Of a stretch of DNA of 64,000 bases, positions 1 to 8,508 are shown in pieces. This stretch comes from Leptospira stimsonii (GTDB taxonomy: Bacteria; Spirochaetota; Leptospiria; Leptospirales; Leptospiraceae). Below the pieces are notes generated by a model. The model had not been told where the DNA came from. It saw only the letters and a program-made list of their open reading frames with translations, and did not search any database. The position numbers and the translations under genes were made by a program. Location: positions 124,001-188,000 of the forward strand of contig NZ_QHCT01000007.1 in NCBI RefSeq assembly GCF_003545885.1. Reading direction: 5' to 3'. Every line of letters begins with the position of its first letter. Positions within the stretch are counted from its first letter, which is position 1.

Positions 1-1197
1 AACTGGGCTCAGAGAAATACGCTTACGCCCTTGGTTGTCGCATTAGCAAAATCGTTAGACGACCAAGTTTCCGGTCAGCAGACCGCCGGATTTAAGAATC
101 CATATACGATCCTAACCAATCTTGCTGAAATTCTTTCCCGTCCCCTCGTTTTTTTCGGACCCGACACGACTGCGACTTTGCCGACCAATCCGGCTCCTCC
201 TAGTTTTACACAAGTTCGAACCGTCGGTATGGCGGACGGTTTTAGAAATCCGATCGCATCCACGATGGAATATTTTCCTCTTACGAATTCTGGCGCGCAA
301 GAATACAGAACGATCATCAGTGTCCTTTCGGAGAATACGAGACGTTTTCAAGACGGTGCTTTGAATCTGATCGGGAAAACACAACTTCTTACCGGGCTCG
401 TTAAATTCGTCGGACAGTTGGGTCAACCGTCGAACGTGAACGTCAAAGTGAAAGTTTTCAACGGACTCAAGCTGATCATGGGTGAGATTAAGTTCACGGC
501 GGAAACTCCTACCGCGACTCAATTTAACATAGAGACCAAGTTTACGGAATGGAGAGACAAGGTAGCAAACTATCCGACAGTCAATGGAACGAATATTTTC
601 GATCCTCTTTGGGTCGGAGTGGACGACGTCGTCAATCTTTTCAAAGATTATCTTTCGAGAAGTTCCGGTTGGTCCATCGTGGCGAGTTTGGATTTTCTCT
701 TCGATCTTTTGTTGGATATTTCTCCGAGTAGCTCCGATATCACACAACTCTTGAATTTGGCTTCTTCTCTTTTTTACAATCCGGATAATACGAGATCATA
801 CACGATCACCAATATTCTTACACAAAGCCTTCCTCCTGTTTTAGATGCGATGGCGCCTTACGGCAGACCACTTTACGGTACGGGTTATTATCTCGCGACG
901 AGCGGCGGATTCTTCTCTTATCTCGAGAATCGAATGTTTATGAATCCCGCCTTCACTACGAAGGACCTGTTTTCGGATCTTAAGAATTTTCTAAGATCCG
1001 ATATCATTCAGAACAAAGAAGATACGAACCGTTCGTTTCTGTATGCAACCGGAACCTTGATTCAGCAGATGGCGGACATCTATCAGGCGGGAAGAAAGTT
1101 TAGTCCGGTAGGTTTTTATATGTATGACAATTGGAACGACGACCAGCCGACGTCGACGCTTTGGGATGATATGAACTTTATGTTTTCGGTGCAGTGA
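1..1197 (+). CDS. Hypothetical protein, 5' end outside window
   Basis: The reading frame is open from the first base of the window, so the true start lies upstream and only the C-terminal 398 residues are seen. A TTG at position 31 could serve as a start but nothing supports it. The visible part has no signal peptide, no membrane segment and no motif I recognise. It is rich in aromatic residues and predicted mixed helix. It ends 28 bases before a large lipoprotein gene on the same strand, so the two are probably co-transcribed and may act together at the cell envelope. The function is unknown. Confidence 0.8.
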   Translation, partial: NWAQRNTLTPLVVALAKSLDDQVSGQQTAGFKNPYTILTNLAEILSRPLVFFGPDTTATLPTNPAPPSFTQVRTVGMADGFRNPIASTMEYFPLTNSGAQEYRTIISVLSENTRRFQDGALNLIGKTQLLTGLVKFVGQLGQPSNVNVKVKVFNGLKLIMGEIKFTAETPTATQFNIETKFTEWRDKVANYPTVNGTNIFDPLWVGVDDVVNLFKDYLSRSSGWSIVASLDFLFDLLLDISPSSSDITQLLNLASSLFYNPDNTRSYTITNILTQSLPPVLDAMAPYGRPLYGTGYYLATSGGFFSYLENRMFMNPAFTTKDLFSDLKNFLRSDIIQNKEDTNRSFLYATGTLIQQMADIYQAGRKFSPVGFYMYDNWNDDQPTSTLWDDMNFMFSVQ

Positions 1198-1225
1198 TAA
1201 AGAAAGAGGATTGGTGTAAAAAGAG

Positions 1226-4204
1226 ATGAACAAAAAAAGAAAATCGATCTTAGCGGTAATTTTTATAGTTTTGATTTCTCTAAACGTTGGATGTAATTCG
1301 GATAAGAAGGCTGGTTCTCCCCTGAACAGCGTCCTTTCCTTGTTCGGACTTTCTACCGATACCACGGTTTCGGCTAACGTGGTGGCGCCGTATACGGAGA
1401 CCGACACTCCTACCAGTCTTCCCGCAAATTTCGGAGCGGTCGCTCCGGAAGCGACTCTTTATATCGCATCGACTACGGATGTGGATCGTTACAAAAGTAT
1501 CGAAATTCGTTTTTCTCATCCGATGAATAAAACGACAGTACAAGCCGATTTGATCTTATCTCCAAGTGCGGGGATTCTTCCCGGACCGGGAAAGGGCGGT
1601 ACATTCTATTGGGCGTCCAGCTCTCGTTTGATTTTCGATCCGTATCGGGAATTTAAGACGAACGAACAATATACTCTTTCTCTCACCAATAATTCGAAGA
1701 CGATCGACGGACAGGACCTGACCAGTTATTCTCAGAGTTTTACCACCGAACCGGATTATCTGATGACGAGTAAGATTAATACGACAAACACGTTAGGCGG
1801 AACGAACGACATCACGTTCAATAAGGCGACGACTCCGACCTTGACTTTAACTTCTACATTTACGAATCCGCTTACCGGAAGCAATTCGATTCAATCCATC
1901 AAGCTCAAACATATGGGTGATACGAATACGAGCGGAATCGACATCTGCTCCGCGCCTCCTTGTCCAATGAACACCACGTTGACGACGAACCTGACTACGT
2001 CTGCAATTCCTCCGTTTATCGGCGGTAACGTTTATTACTACGAAATCACCGTAGCCTCGGGAAAAATATTCAAGAGGTTTGCTACGTTTAACTACGGTAA
2101 TGTGAACTCGACTCCGGACAATATGATTGTAAACGGAGGTTCGATCATTCTTGATCAGGCTCAGGCGATGCCGTTTTTATCCAAAGTATTGGAAAGGTTT
2201 ACTGCGGGGAATTTTAAGGTAAACGGAAACACGTTCAATCAGTTTGCCGATTCTCCAAAAACTTCTACGCGACGATCTTCCTATTGTATCGATTACAGTG
2301 GAATCGGAAGTTTCGCGATGCCTCAGTATATTCGGAACTACGGAGATTCCGCCACGGGTTTTGGAGACGGTTATTGTGGAGGGGCAGGGGAGAATCCGGG
2401 AGGTTTTACTCAAGAAGGTTGTGCGACTCTGATCTTTACGAGTTGCACCGACTTTGATATCGACGTTTACATTACAGGGATCACGATTTATACCGGAGTC
2501 GCCGGCTTTCCCGCGTTGAAAAACATCGGCGTCAACATGGTCGCAAACAACACCGGAGAATTGGGATTTCAGTTCAAAGGAAAAACTCTCGCCGTGGACA
2601 TGGTGATGATCGCAAGAAGTCGAGGTTCCTTATTTCTCGTCATCGGTTCGGGAAACAGATTCGTATTTTCAACAACGGCGTATTTGAATTACAATGATTC
2701 TCCGCCTGCTGATAGAAACACGACGGGGAAGGCGAGTCTAACGATCGATTCCAACGGCGATACGGCTTTGAATATATTCACTCCGATCACTACTCTTTCC
2801 AATTTCGATACGACCGATTGGTCTAATAATCTCACCGTAAAAGATAGGGACGGAAGAGTGAACCAAGTGAAGTTGGAGGCGACAACGAGCGGACTCGCAG
2901 GTTGGCTCGCGGGAACAACGGAAGGGGCCGCGAATGGAATGGTTCCGGCGTTGACTCCGCTCATCACAAGATCGATGTTGCGAAACTTCATAGAAGATGT
3001 AGCGCCATCGGTATTGAATTCTATCATCGGATCTTTGAAAACACCCGGAGTGGACATCGCACTTCCTTCTTATTTACCTGCTCCGCTTGCGAATTTTCCG
3101 TTGAACATTAAGATTAAGTTGGGAATGGATTCTCAGGTGAGAGTGACGGGTTCCAATAGAGGAATCGTCGGATCGATCGATCTCGGAATTACGGCTAAGA
3201 ATCCGATCGGTTCTCCGAGAACACACCAGGTCACGAGCGGATTCGTTGTTACAAAACCGAACGGAGCGATGAGCAATCTCTATCAGTTTTCCCAGAGTGC
3301 GGCTAACCCCGGTTTGTTGCTTTCCCTAACGGTGGATTCGATCACACAGGCCGCCTATCATCTGTGGAAAAACAGAGCATTGGACTTGAACATCGATAAG
3401 ACATTCATCGATACGATCAAACAATATGCCGGGACCGATCCTCTATTTCAGCTAACGGAGTCTTTGATCAAAGTCGCACCGATCGTAAATATTCTCGCAC
3501 CCGGGAGAGACAATCTCGTCGGAATCGATCCGACCACGGGAGTGCTTGTTCCTGCGATCAACGGAACCGACGATATCGTCATATCCGTTAGTCCGATTCA
3601 CGCACCGAATGGAACTCTAAAACCAGTGGTTGGAACCGCGAAACCGAAATTGGAAGTAAATTTCACGGATATCCAGTTGTCGATTAGAGGAAAGAGACCG
3701 GACAATTCCACGTATCTGATCAGTACCGCGAGAGCGAGTTTGAAAGGACTTGCCGATTTCGACTTTGTAACGTTCTCCAATCCTACGAATAATCCGGCGT
3801 ATGCGAATTTGAATGCGCTAAAGATCGTGATCTCCAACGGTCCGAGTTTATCTTACACGTTAGACATCTTGGAAGGTTCCTCCGGTGCGGGGGCGCCGAA
3901 TCCGTTCGGTTTGGATCCAAAGGGAATTTTGGCCGTTGTGGATCCACTCGTACCTTCTTTGATCGTTCCTCTTGTCAACAACGTATTAAAGGAGATTCCG
4001 CTTCCTCCATCCATCTCTCTTCCCGCGTTGACACATCCCACAAACGGGACGGCTTGTGGAATTATCGCAAAGACGACGCATTCGATTCTTCAAACGCTAC
4101 CGATCGTTGATACGGAACCCTATCCATACGTGTTCGGCGGATTGAAACTCAATCCGAGCGGACCTGCCATCAGCGATCCTGGCGTATTGATTACCTGTCC
4201 TTAA
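1226..4204 (+). CDS. Large Ig-like domain lipoprotein
   Basis: The product has 992 residues. The N-terminus has a basic MNKKRKS segment, a hydrophobic core and Cys23 in the context LNVGC, which fits a relaxed spirochaetal lipobox, so a lipid-anchored envelope protein is expected. Residues of about 65-180 look like a bacterial Ig-like (Big_5) domain: IEIRFSHPMN near the start, LIFDPYREF and YTLSL strands, and an FTTEP end. The remaining 800 residues are rich in Ser, Thr, Asn and Gly and beta-prone, with no recognised enzyme motif. It follows the partial upstream gene by 28 bases and is closed by a strong terminator. Surface or outer-membrane placement is inferred. Confidence 0.85.
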   Translation: MNKKRKSILAVIFIVLISLNVGCNSDKKAGSPLNSVLSLFGLSTDTTVSANVVAPYTETDTPTSLPANFGAVAPEATLYIASTTDVDRYKSIEIRFSHPMNKTTVQADLILSPSAGILPGPGKGGTFYWASSSRLIFDPYREFKTNEQYTLSLTNNSKTIDGQDLTSYSQSFTTEPDYLMTSKINTTNTLGGTNDITFNKATTPTLTLTSTFTNPLTGSNSIQSIKLKHMGDTNTSGIDICSAPPCPMNTTLTTNLTTSAIPPFIGGNVYYYEITVASGKIFKRFATFNYGNVNSTPDNMIVNGGSIILDQAQAMPFLSKVLERFTAGNFKVNGNTFNQFADSPKTSTRRSSYCIDYSGIGSFAMPQYIRNYGDSATGFGDGYCGGAGENPGGFTQEGCATLIFTSCTDFDIDVYITGITIYTGVAGFPALKNIGVNMVANNTGELGFQFKGKTLAVDMVMIARSRGSLFLVIGSGNRFVFSTTAYLNYNDSPPADRNTTGKASLTIDSNGDTALNIFTPITTLSNFDTTDWSNNLTVKDRDGRVNQVKLEATTSGLAGWLAGTTEGAANGMVPALTPLITRSMLRNFIEDVAPSVLNSIIGSLKTPGVDIALPSYLPAPLANFPLNIKIKLGMDSQVRVTGSNRGIVGSIDLGITAKNPIGSPRTHQVTSGFVVTKPNGAMSNLYQFSQSAANPGLLLSLTVDSITQAAYHLWKNRALDLNIDKTFIDTIKQYAGTDPLFQLTESLIKVAPIVNILAPGRDNLVGIDPTTGVLVPAINGTDDIVISVSPIHAPNGTLKPVVGTAKPKLEVNFTDIQLSIRGKRPDNSTYLISTARASLKGLADFDFVTFSNPTNNPAYANLNALKIVISNGPSLSYTLDILEGSSGAGAPNPFGLDPKGILAVVDPLVPSLIVPLVNNVLKEIPLPPSISLPALTHPTNGTACGIIAKTTHSILQTLPIVDTEPYPYVFGGLKLNPSGPAISDPGVLITCP

Positions 4205-4228
4205 GATTTGGAATCGATAAGAATTCTT

Positions 4229-4262
4229 AAAAAAGGCCGCAGTCAAAAGCGGCCTTTTTTTA
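4229..4262 (+). terminator. Rho-independent terminator
   Basis: A perfect stem aaaaggccgc / gcggcctttt (4231-4240 and 4249-4258) with an 8-base loop is followed by more T residues. It begins 26 bases after the stop of the lipoprotein gene. The flanking A and T runs could also let it work on the other strand. Confidence 0.9.
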
Positions 4263-4765
4263 TGATAAAAGATAAATTTAGAAGAATTGAATATAGTTGA
4301 GATGCTTGCTGTTGCGACTGAGTGCGAGTTCATGGAAATGTGATCGAAGAATCAGTTTTACATCGGGTATTTTGCATTCGCGAACGACTTGCAAAAATAT
4401 CAAAATGAGATCGCTTTGAAATTCTTCCGGCTTGCGGGCTTATGGTTTGTTCCAATATAAGCTTTGCTTCCCTTGATAATAAAATGAATTTTCGATAGAT
4501 TCTTTTGGAATCAATCGAATGAATTTTGTCCGGATTCTCCTTTGAATTTCTAATCCTTCCACATTTTTAGAGAAAAATATTTTTCACTCTTACGGTATTA
4601 TGTCGTTAGGATCCGCAATCGAGGAAAGGGAAACGATTTCTGTCTATTCTGTTTATGACGAATTGTTATCTAAACAATATTAAAATTACATTAAGAAATA
4701 AATTATTGATAATAATTGTAAATATTATACTATTCTAACCTATTTACAAACTATGTGAGTTGGGT
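4263..4765. other. AT-rich intergenic region before DUF2235 gene
   Basis: About 500 bases without a supported gene. The last 120 bases (about 4640-4760) are extremely AT-rich, made of runs such as aaattattgataataattg, unlike the coding DNA to the left. Promoter-like sequence is abundant there, but I cannot single out one pair of boxes. The composition change marks the left edge of a probable acquired segment. Confidence 0.5.
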
Positions 4766-5845
4766 ATGAAAAAAATAGTATTGTTTTGTGACGGAACCTG
4801 GAATGATCCGGAACAAACGGATGACGGGGTTCTTGCCGTAACGAATGTTCGAAAGCTCTTTTTGGCGTTTCAAAACGGAAATCCGGAAATTCATCCCCGT
4901 CCTTATTATGACAAAGGAATCGGCACTAGCGGCAATGTGCTTTGGCAGATACTTGCCGGGCTTTCCGGTACCGGAATTTCCGAGAACATCAGGCAAGCGT
5001 ATCGATTTATCATCAAAAATTATGAATTTGGAGATGAGATCTTTCTTTTCGGTTTTAGCCGAGGTGCGTTCACGGTTCGAAGTTTGGCCGGTTTGATCCG
5101 AAATTGCGGCATTTTGAAAATGGAAGAAGGTGAGAAATTAAAAATAAAAGTAAACGAAGCCTACGAAATATATCGATCCAGAAAGCCGAAGGACCATCCT
5201 AATTCGGAAGAATCCAAACGATTTAGAGAAAGAGAAAGTTGGCCCGAGGCGGACCTGTCTCCGGTTAGGTTTATCGGAGTCTGGGATACGGTAGGGGCTT
5301 TAGGCATTCCCATTACTTACACGATCAATCCTCTTTGGTGGAGGAACCGATTTCATGATACTCTCTTGAGTTCTAAAATTCTTTATGCATATCAAGCTCT
5401 CGCTATTGACGAAAGGAGATCTCCTTTTCGACCGACCTTATGGCAAAAAGATAAGAAGGATATCAATCAGACAATGGAACAGGTTTGGTTCGTAGGAGTT
5501 CACTCGGACGTTGGAGGAGGTTATAAGGACTCTCAATTATCCGATATCGCCTTGCAGTGGTTAAAGGAAAAAGCAGAAAGTTGCGGCCTTACGTTTGCAT
5601 CGATGGAGATAAATCCTAGTTCGTTTGGAACGTTGCATGATTCTGCCTCCTGGTATTTGCCTTCCTCTGAAAGGCCGATAGGCGAAGAGAAGAATACGGA
5701 CTTCGAAACGAACGAGACGCTTCACGAATCGGTTTTGCAAAGATACGCTAAGGATTCTTCTTATCGTCCGAATAATCTGGAAACGTATCTGCAAAAACAT
5801 TCGAGTCTTAAGTCCGCATTCGTTACGGTTTCATCAAGAATTTGA
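4766..5845 (+). CDS. DUF2235 (Tle1-like) alpha/beta hydrolase
   Basis: The 359-residue product matches the DUF2235 family, the catalytic domain of Tle1-type phospholipases. It has the N-terminal LFCDGTWN strand-turn, a GFSRGA nucleophile elbow (GxSxG, Ser at about residue 98) and the family's VHSDVGGGY segment near residue 247, which supplies the expected Asp and a conserved Gly loop. In this family the fold cleaves ester bonds of lipids; the substrate here is unknown. No signal peptide or secretion domain is visible. I chose ATG 4766 over a TTG six bases upstream because the protein then starts directly at MKKIVLFCDG. It lies in an AT-rich segment next to a polytopic membrane protein, and no type VI secretion gene is in view. 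Confidence 0.85.
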   Translation: MKKIVLFCDGTWNDPEQTDDGVLAVTNVRKLFLAFQNGNPEIHPRPYYDKGIGTSGNVLWQILAGLSGTGISENIRQAYRFIIKNYEFGDEIFLFGFSRGAFTVRSLAGLIRNCGILKMEEGEKLKIKVNEAYEIYRSRKPKDHPNSEESKRFRERESWPEADLSPVRFIGVWDTVGALGIPITYTINPLWWRNRFHDTLLSSKILYAYQALAIDERRSPFRPTLWQKDKKDINQTMEQVWFVGVHSDVGGGYKDSQLSDIALQWLKEKAESCGLTFASMEINPSSFGTLHDSASWYLPSSERPIGEEKNTDFETNETLHESVLQRYAKDSSYRPNNLETYLQKHSSLKSAFVTVSSRI

Positions 5846-5935
5846 ATAAGTTAGTATATTCATGTTCTTTAAAATATGGAGTTTTAGTGGAACGAGCATA
5901 AAAGGAGCCTGAAAATAAATTTGGAAGGAAAGTAT

Positions 5936-6847
5936 ATGGATATCGAATTTTGGGATTGGTTAAAAGAGATTAGTAGGGTAAAAAAAATCGGAATAACGCT
6001 GGCTGGTTTTGGCGGTTTGATAACTTATTTGAAGTTTATTCCCGATTCTTGGGTGGCTGTTGTGAATCGATTTATTGGCCAATGGGATTTTAAGAGTCAA
6101 AATTTAGAAACTTTGCTCATTACGATCATAAGTGTTATCAGCGTTATAGGAATTTTTAGTATGACATTGATGATCGCTTATTGCCCCTTAAGTCTGAAAG
6201 AAGAAAAAAAGGAATCTGCCGAGATTACAAAATCGTTTCGATTCTATTGGTTTTTACTTTGGGTATTTTGGCTTTTTCAATATATATCGCTTTCTTACAT
6301 TTTTTTACATTTTCAGAACTATGAAAGTGCTTCGGAAGAATATAAAAGTTTCTATAATTTATTGAATAATTTAACAACGGCGATTTTTATAATATGCTTT
6401 TTATTGATCTATACGGGGAAAAAATTTAAAGAGAATATTACGCCGATTGTCATCTGCTTGGTGTTTTTTCTTTTGTTTTTGGCCGAACTATTTTTAGGTT
6501 CATTGATGAAAGGAATAGAAGTATTGAGTTATAAATTTGATTCTGGGGATTTTTTCAGGATTTCGGAATACTTGTGCGCATTTGCTATGGTTATTTTTCC
6601 GAGCCGACTCGAAAGTCGTAGCCTGGGTACTCCCTTGCTGATAATCATATTATTGTATGTTTATGGATTGATGCAATTTCTCGGGTTTCATTGGCTGATA
6701 CTAGTAGCGCTTCTGTTATTCAAGTTTGTTTACTTTATTCTTTTTACATGGCTTTTTGTTTCGGGAAGACTACAATACTATTTTTACAAATTGCAATCGT
6801 TGGATGAGGAAATTGGCAATGAGCGCCCGAAATTTTTGGAAAGGTAG
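5936..6847 (+). CDS. Polytopic membrane protein beside DUF2235 hydrolase
   Basis: The 303-residue product has about six or seven hydrophobic segments, for example LLITIISVISVIGIFSMTLM and ATAIFIICFLLIYT-like stretches, with an amphipathic N-terminus and a short charged C-terminus. I recognise no family. ATG 5936 is preferred because GGAAGGA lies 7 bases upstream; a TTG at 5921 is the alternative. It follows the hydrolase by 90 bases on the same strand and shares its AT-rich composition, with many A- and T-ending codons, unlike nearby genes. An immunity, transport or anchoring role for the hydrolase is conceivable from position only. Confidence 0.75.
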   Translation: MDIEFWDWLKEISRVKKIGITLAGFGGLITYLKFIPDSWVAVVNRFIGQWDFKSQNLETLLITIISVISVIGIFSMTLMIAYCPLSLKEEKKESAEITKSFRFYWFLLWVFWLFQYISLSYIFLHFQNYESASEEYKSFYNLLNNLTTAIFIICFLLIYTGKKFKENITPIVICLVFFLLFLAELFLGSLMKGIEVLSYKFDSGDFFRISEYLCAFAMVIFPSRLESRSLGTPLLIIILLYVYGLMQFLGFHWLILVALLLFKFVYFILFTWLFVSGRLQYYFYKLQSLDEEIGNERPKFLER

Positions 6848-6980
6848 GTGGGATTGAATTCCATTCAATAACGAAAAGTTAATATGCGAACAATGGGTTT
6901 CTCGTGATGTATTATACGTCCGGTATTTTTCTAAATTCAAGAAAGAGAGCCGGGGTTGTTTTATTTCGAATTAGAGGCCT

Positions 6981-7051
6981 TCGATTCGTTTTGACTCAAA
7001 TACTTTGAGGCTTTCTATGGAAACCTTGATTCTTAGGTTAAAACGAATCGA
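6981..7051. repeat. Nested inverted repeat, three-way-junction-like
   Basis: The outer arms tcgattcgtttt (6981-6992) and aaaacgaatcga (7040-7051) are a perfect 12-bp inverted repeat. Inside lie two smaller hairpins: CTCAAA/TTTGAG (6995-7000 and 7004-7009, 3-base loop) and AACCT/AGGTT (7022-7026 and 7035-7039). The element sits between two convergent genes. It could be a transcript-end structure, a repeat remnant or a small structured RNA. Confidence 0.6.
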
Positions 7052-7066
7052 GAGAATCATTTTATC

Positions 7067-7510
7067 CTAATTTCTCCAATAAGAAAGAATCATTGCGACT
7101 GCTTGAAGGGAAACAAAATAGTAACCCGCGCCGATGCTGAAAAATTTCCAGGACCGACCTTCAAAGGCCACGTTATTGATCTGCAACGGGAGATAGAATC
7201 CGAGCCAAGTATAAATTCCGGAAAAGAATCCATAGACATAAGCCGGACTGTCTTCTCCCAAATGCCAAGAGGATGGTCTCCATACGTTCGTGGTGAAAAA
7301 TAAAACATAAGCGGTTAGAAAAGAACCGATGAGCATCAGTCCCATGGATTTGTACATTTCCTTTTGGTCCGGTTTGAAGTCGGCAGGGATATTCATTTCT
7401 TTCATCCAAACCTTTCCGAACAAGGGGCCGTACCAAAGAAATCCGATGACGAAGTTTACGACCACAGCGACGAGGATCGCCAAATAGTTGATATTTAATT
7501 CTGGATGCAT
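7067..7510 (-). CDS. DUF1761 family membrane protein
   Basis: The 147-residue product matches DUF1761: an N-terminal membrane helix with NFVIGFLWYGPLFGKVW, then MGLMLIGSFLTAYVLFF, an aromatic segment YGFFSGIYTWLGFYLP, and a final SLQAVAMILSYW helix, giving four membrane segments. Its biochemical role is not known. ATG at 7510 is chosen because GGAAGGAGA lies just upstream on the coding strand; the frame stays open further upstream to a TTG-like codon with no ribosome binding site. It is a single gene, convergent with the membrane protein to its left. Confidence 0.85.
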   Translation of the reverse strand: MHPELNINYLAILVAVVVNFVIGFLWYGPLFGKVWMKEMNIPADFKPDQKEMYKSMGLMLIGSFLTAYVLFFTTNVWRPSSWHLGEDSPAYVYGFFSGIYTWLGFYLPLQINNVAFEGRSWKFFSIGAGYYFVSLQAVAMILSYWRN

Positions 7511-7703
7511 AATCTTTCTCCTTCCTTTTGAATAGGATTCTATAAAATGCTTTCGATCGATTGTCAAGTGATTCTGTCATACGATCCAAACTTAGAAGAA
7601 TACAACTCCTTCTACTTTCGAGAACGACAGAGACATCGATCTAAAATTTGAAACTCGATTCTCATTTGATTTCGATTGAAAATACGGTCGGTGTTCTAAA
7701 AAC

Positions 7704-7729
7704 AAAAAAGGCCCGGGGGGAACCGGGCC
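7704..7729 (-). terminator. Rho-independent terminator of the FecR gene
   Basis: A 7-bp GC stem ggcccgg / ccgggcc (7710-7716 and 7723-7729) has a 6-base loop and, read on the minus strand, is followed by a T run (complement of 7704-7709). It starts 33 bases after the end of the FecR-domain gene. Confidence 0.9.
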
Positions 7730-7762
7730 AAAACAAATGTTGTGGTTCTGGTCTTATAGAAA

Positions 7763-8494
7763 CTACTGCTTGCCGTACGTCTCGTCTCTCTGCACGTCGT
7801 TGGGAGGAGTCCATCCTTCCGGAGTGTGGCACGAGAGGCAATTTTTAAGGGAAGCGTTCTTTTTCAGTCTCGCTTCGAATCCCGAAAGTGCTTTTAACTT
7901 CTTAATGATTCCTTCATATTCAACTTTTTTCATCTCGGAATCTTTTGCGGAGATCATAGTTCCTTTTCCCTTTTCCTGGAGAACTTCTTTTCCATCGGAA
8001 TCGGAAACGGCAACCGTTCCTTCACAAGTACAAAAGGAAGAATCTTTTGTCTTCGGATCGAATAGCACGGAGAAGGAGGTTCCTCTCACTCCCGCTGTGG
8101 AAGTCGCGGTCGCAACGTCGAACTTTCTTCCTTTTAATCCGACCACTTTGAACCAGGCAAACCCTTGATTCACCTCGATTCTTCCGTCTTTGGATTCTCC
8201 GTGAAGGCTTGCGAGTTTGATCTTACTGTTCTGCTGAATTTTGAATTCTGAACCTTTGTAGACTACGGTTAATCTTGATCCGTTCCCCGTGGAGATCAAA
8301 TCTCCTTCGTCTACGAAGTCGTTCGACTTGAGAGGTTCCCAAGCGCTCTTTCCCGCTTTTTGAACATGAGCTTTTCCTAATAGAAAGCCGACTTTCGCAT
8401 CTCCGGTTTTGGTCTCCTGACTGAGGAGCACGATCGATCCGCCGGTCATTGTGAGGGATATCAAAATCGATGCGATCTTTATCCTATGGTTCAT
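7763..8494 (-). CDS. FecR-domain protein with C-terminal CXXCH motif
   Basis: The 243-residue product has an N-terminal hydrophobic segment (about residues 8-25, signal peptide or anchor), then a FecR-type domain from about residue 33 to 170 with the typical VGFLLGKAHVQKAG start, the GDLISTGNGSRLTVVY core and TSTAGVRGTSFSV. FecR domains usually sit in the periplasm and signal or bind envelope partners. The C-terminal tail carries CLSCH (Cys219, Cys222, His223), a CXXCH heme c attachment motif, and a CXC pair lies at 155-157. It is 14 bases downstream of an outer-membrane barrel gene and ends at a strong terminator, so the two form an operon. No sigma factor or anti-sigma domain is nearby. Confidence 0.85.
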   Translation of the reverse strand: MNHRIKIASILISLTMTGGSIVLLSQETKTGDAKVGFLLGKAHVQKAGKSAWEPLKSNDFVDEGDLISTGNGSRLTVVYKGSEFKIQQNSKIKLASLHGESKDGRIEVNQGFAWFKVVGLKGRKFDVATATSTAGVRGTSFSVLFDPKTKDSSFCTCEGTVAVSDSDGKEVLQEKGKGTMISAKDSEMKKVEYEGIIKKLKALSGFEARLKKNASLKNCLSCHTPEGWTPPNDVQRDETYGKQ

Positions 8495-8508
8495 AACAAT
8501 CTCCTAAT

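Noticed and set aside
4766..6847. Type VI secretion locus
   Set aside because: Only the DUF2235 domain is suggestive; no structural T6SS genes, VgrG or PAAR protein are present.
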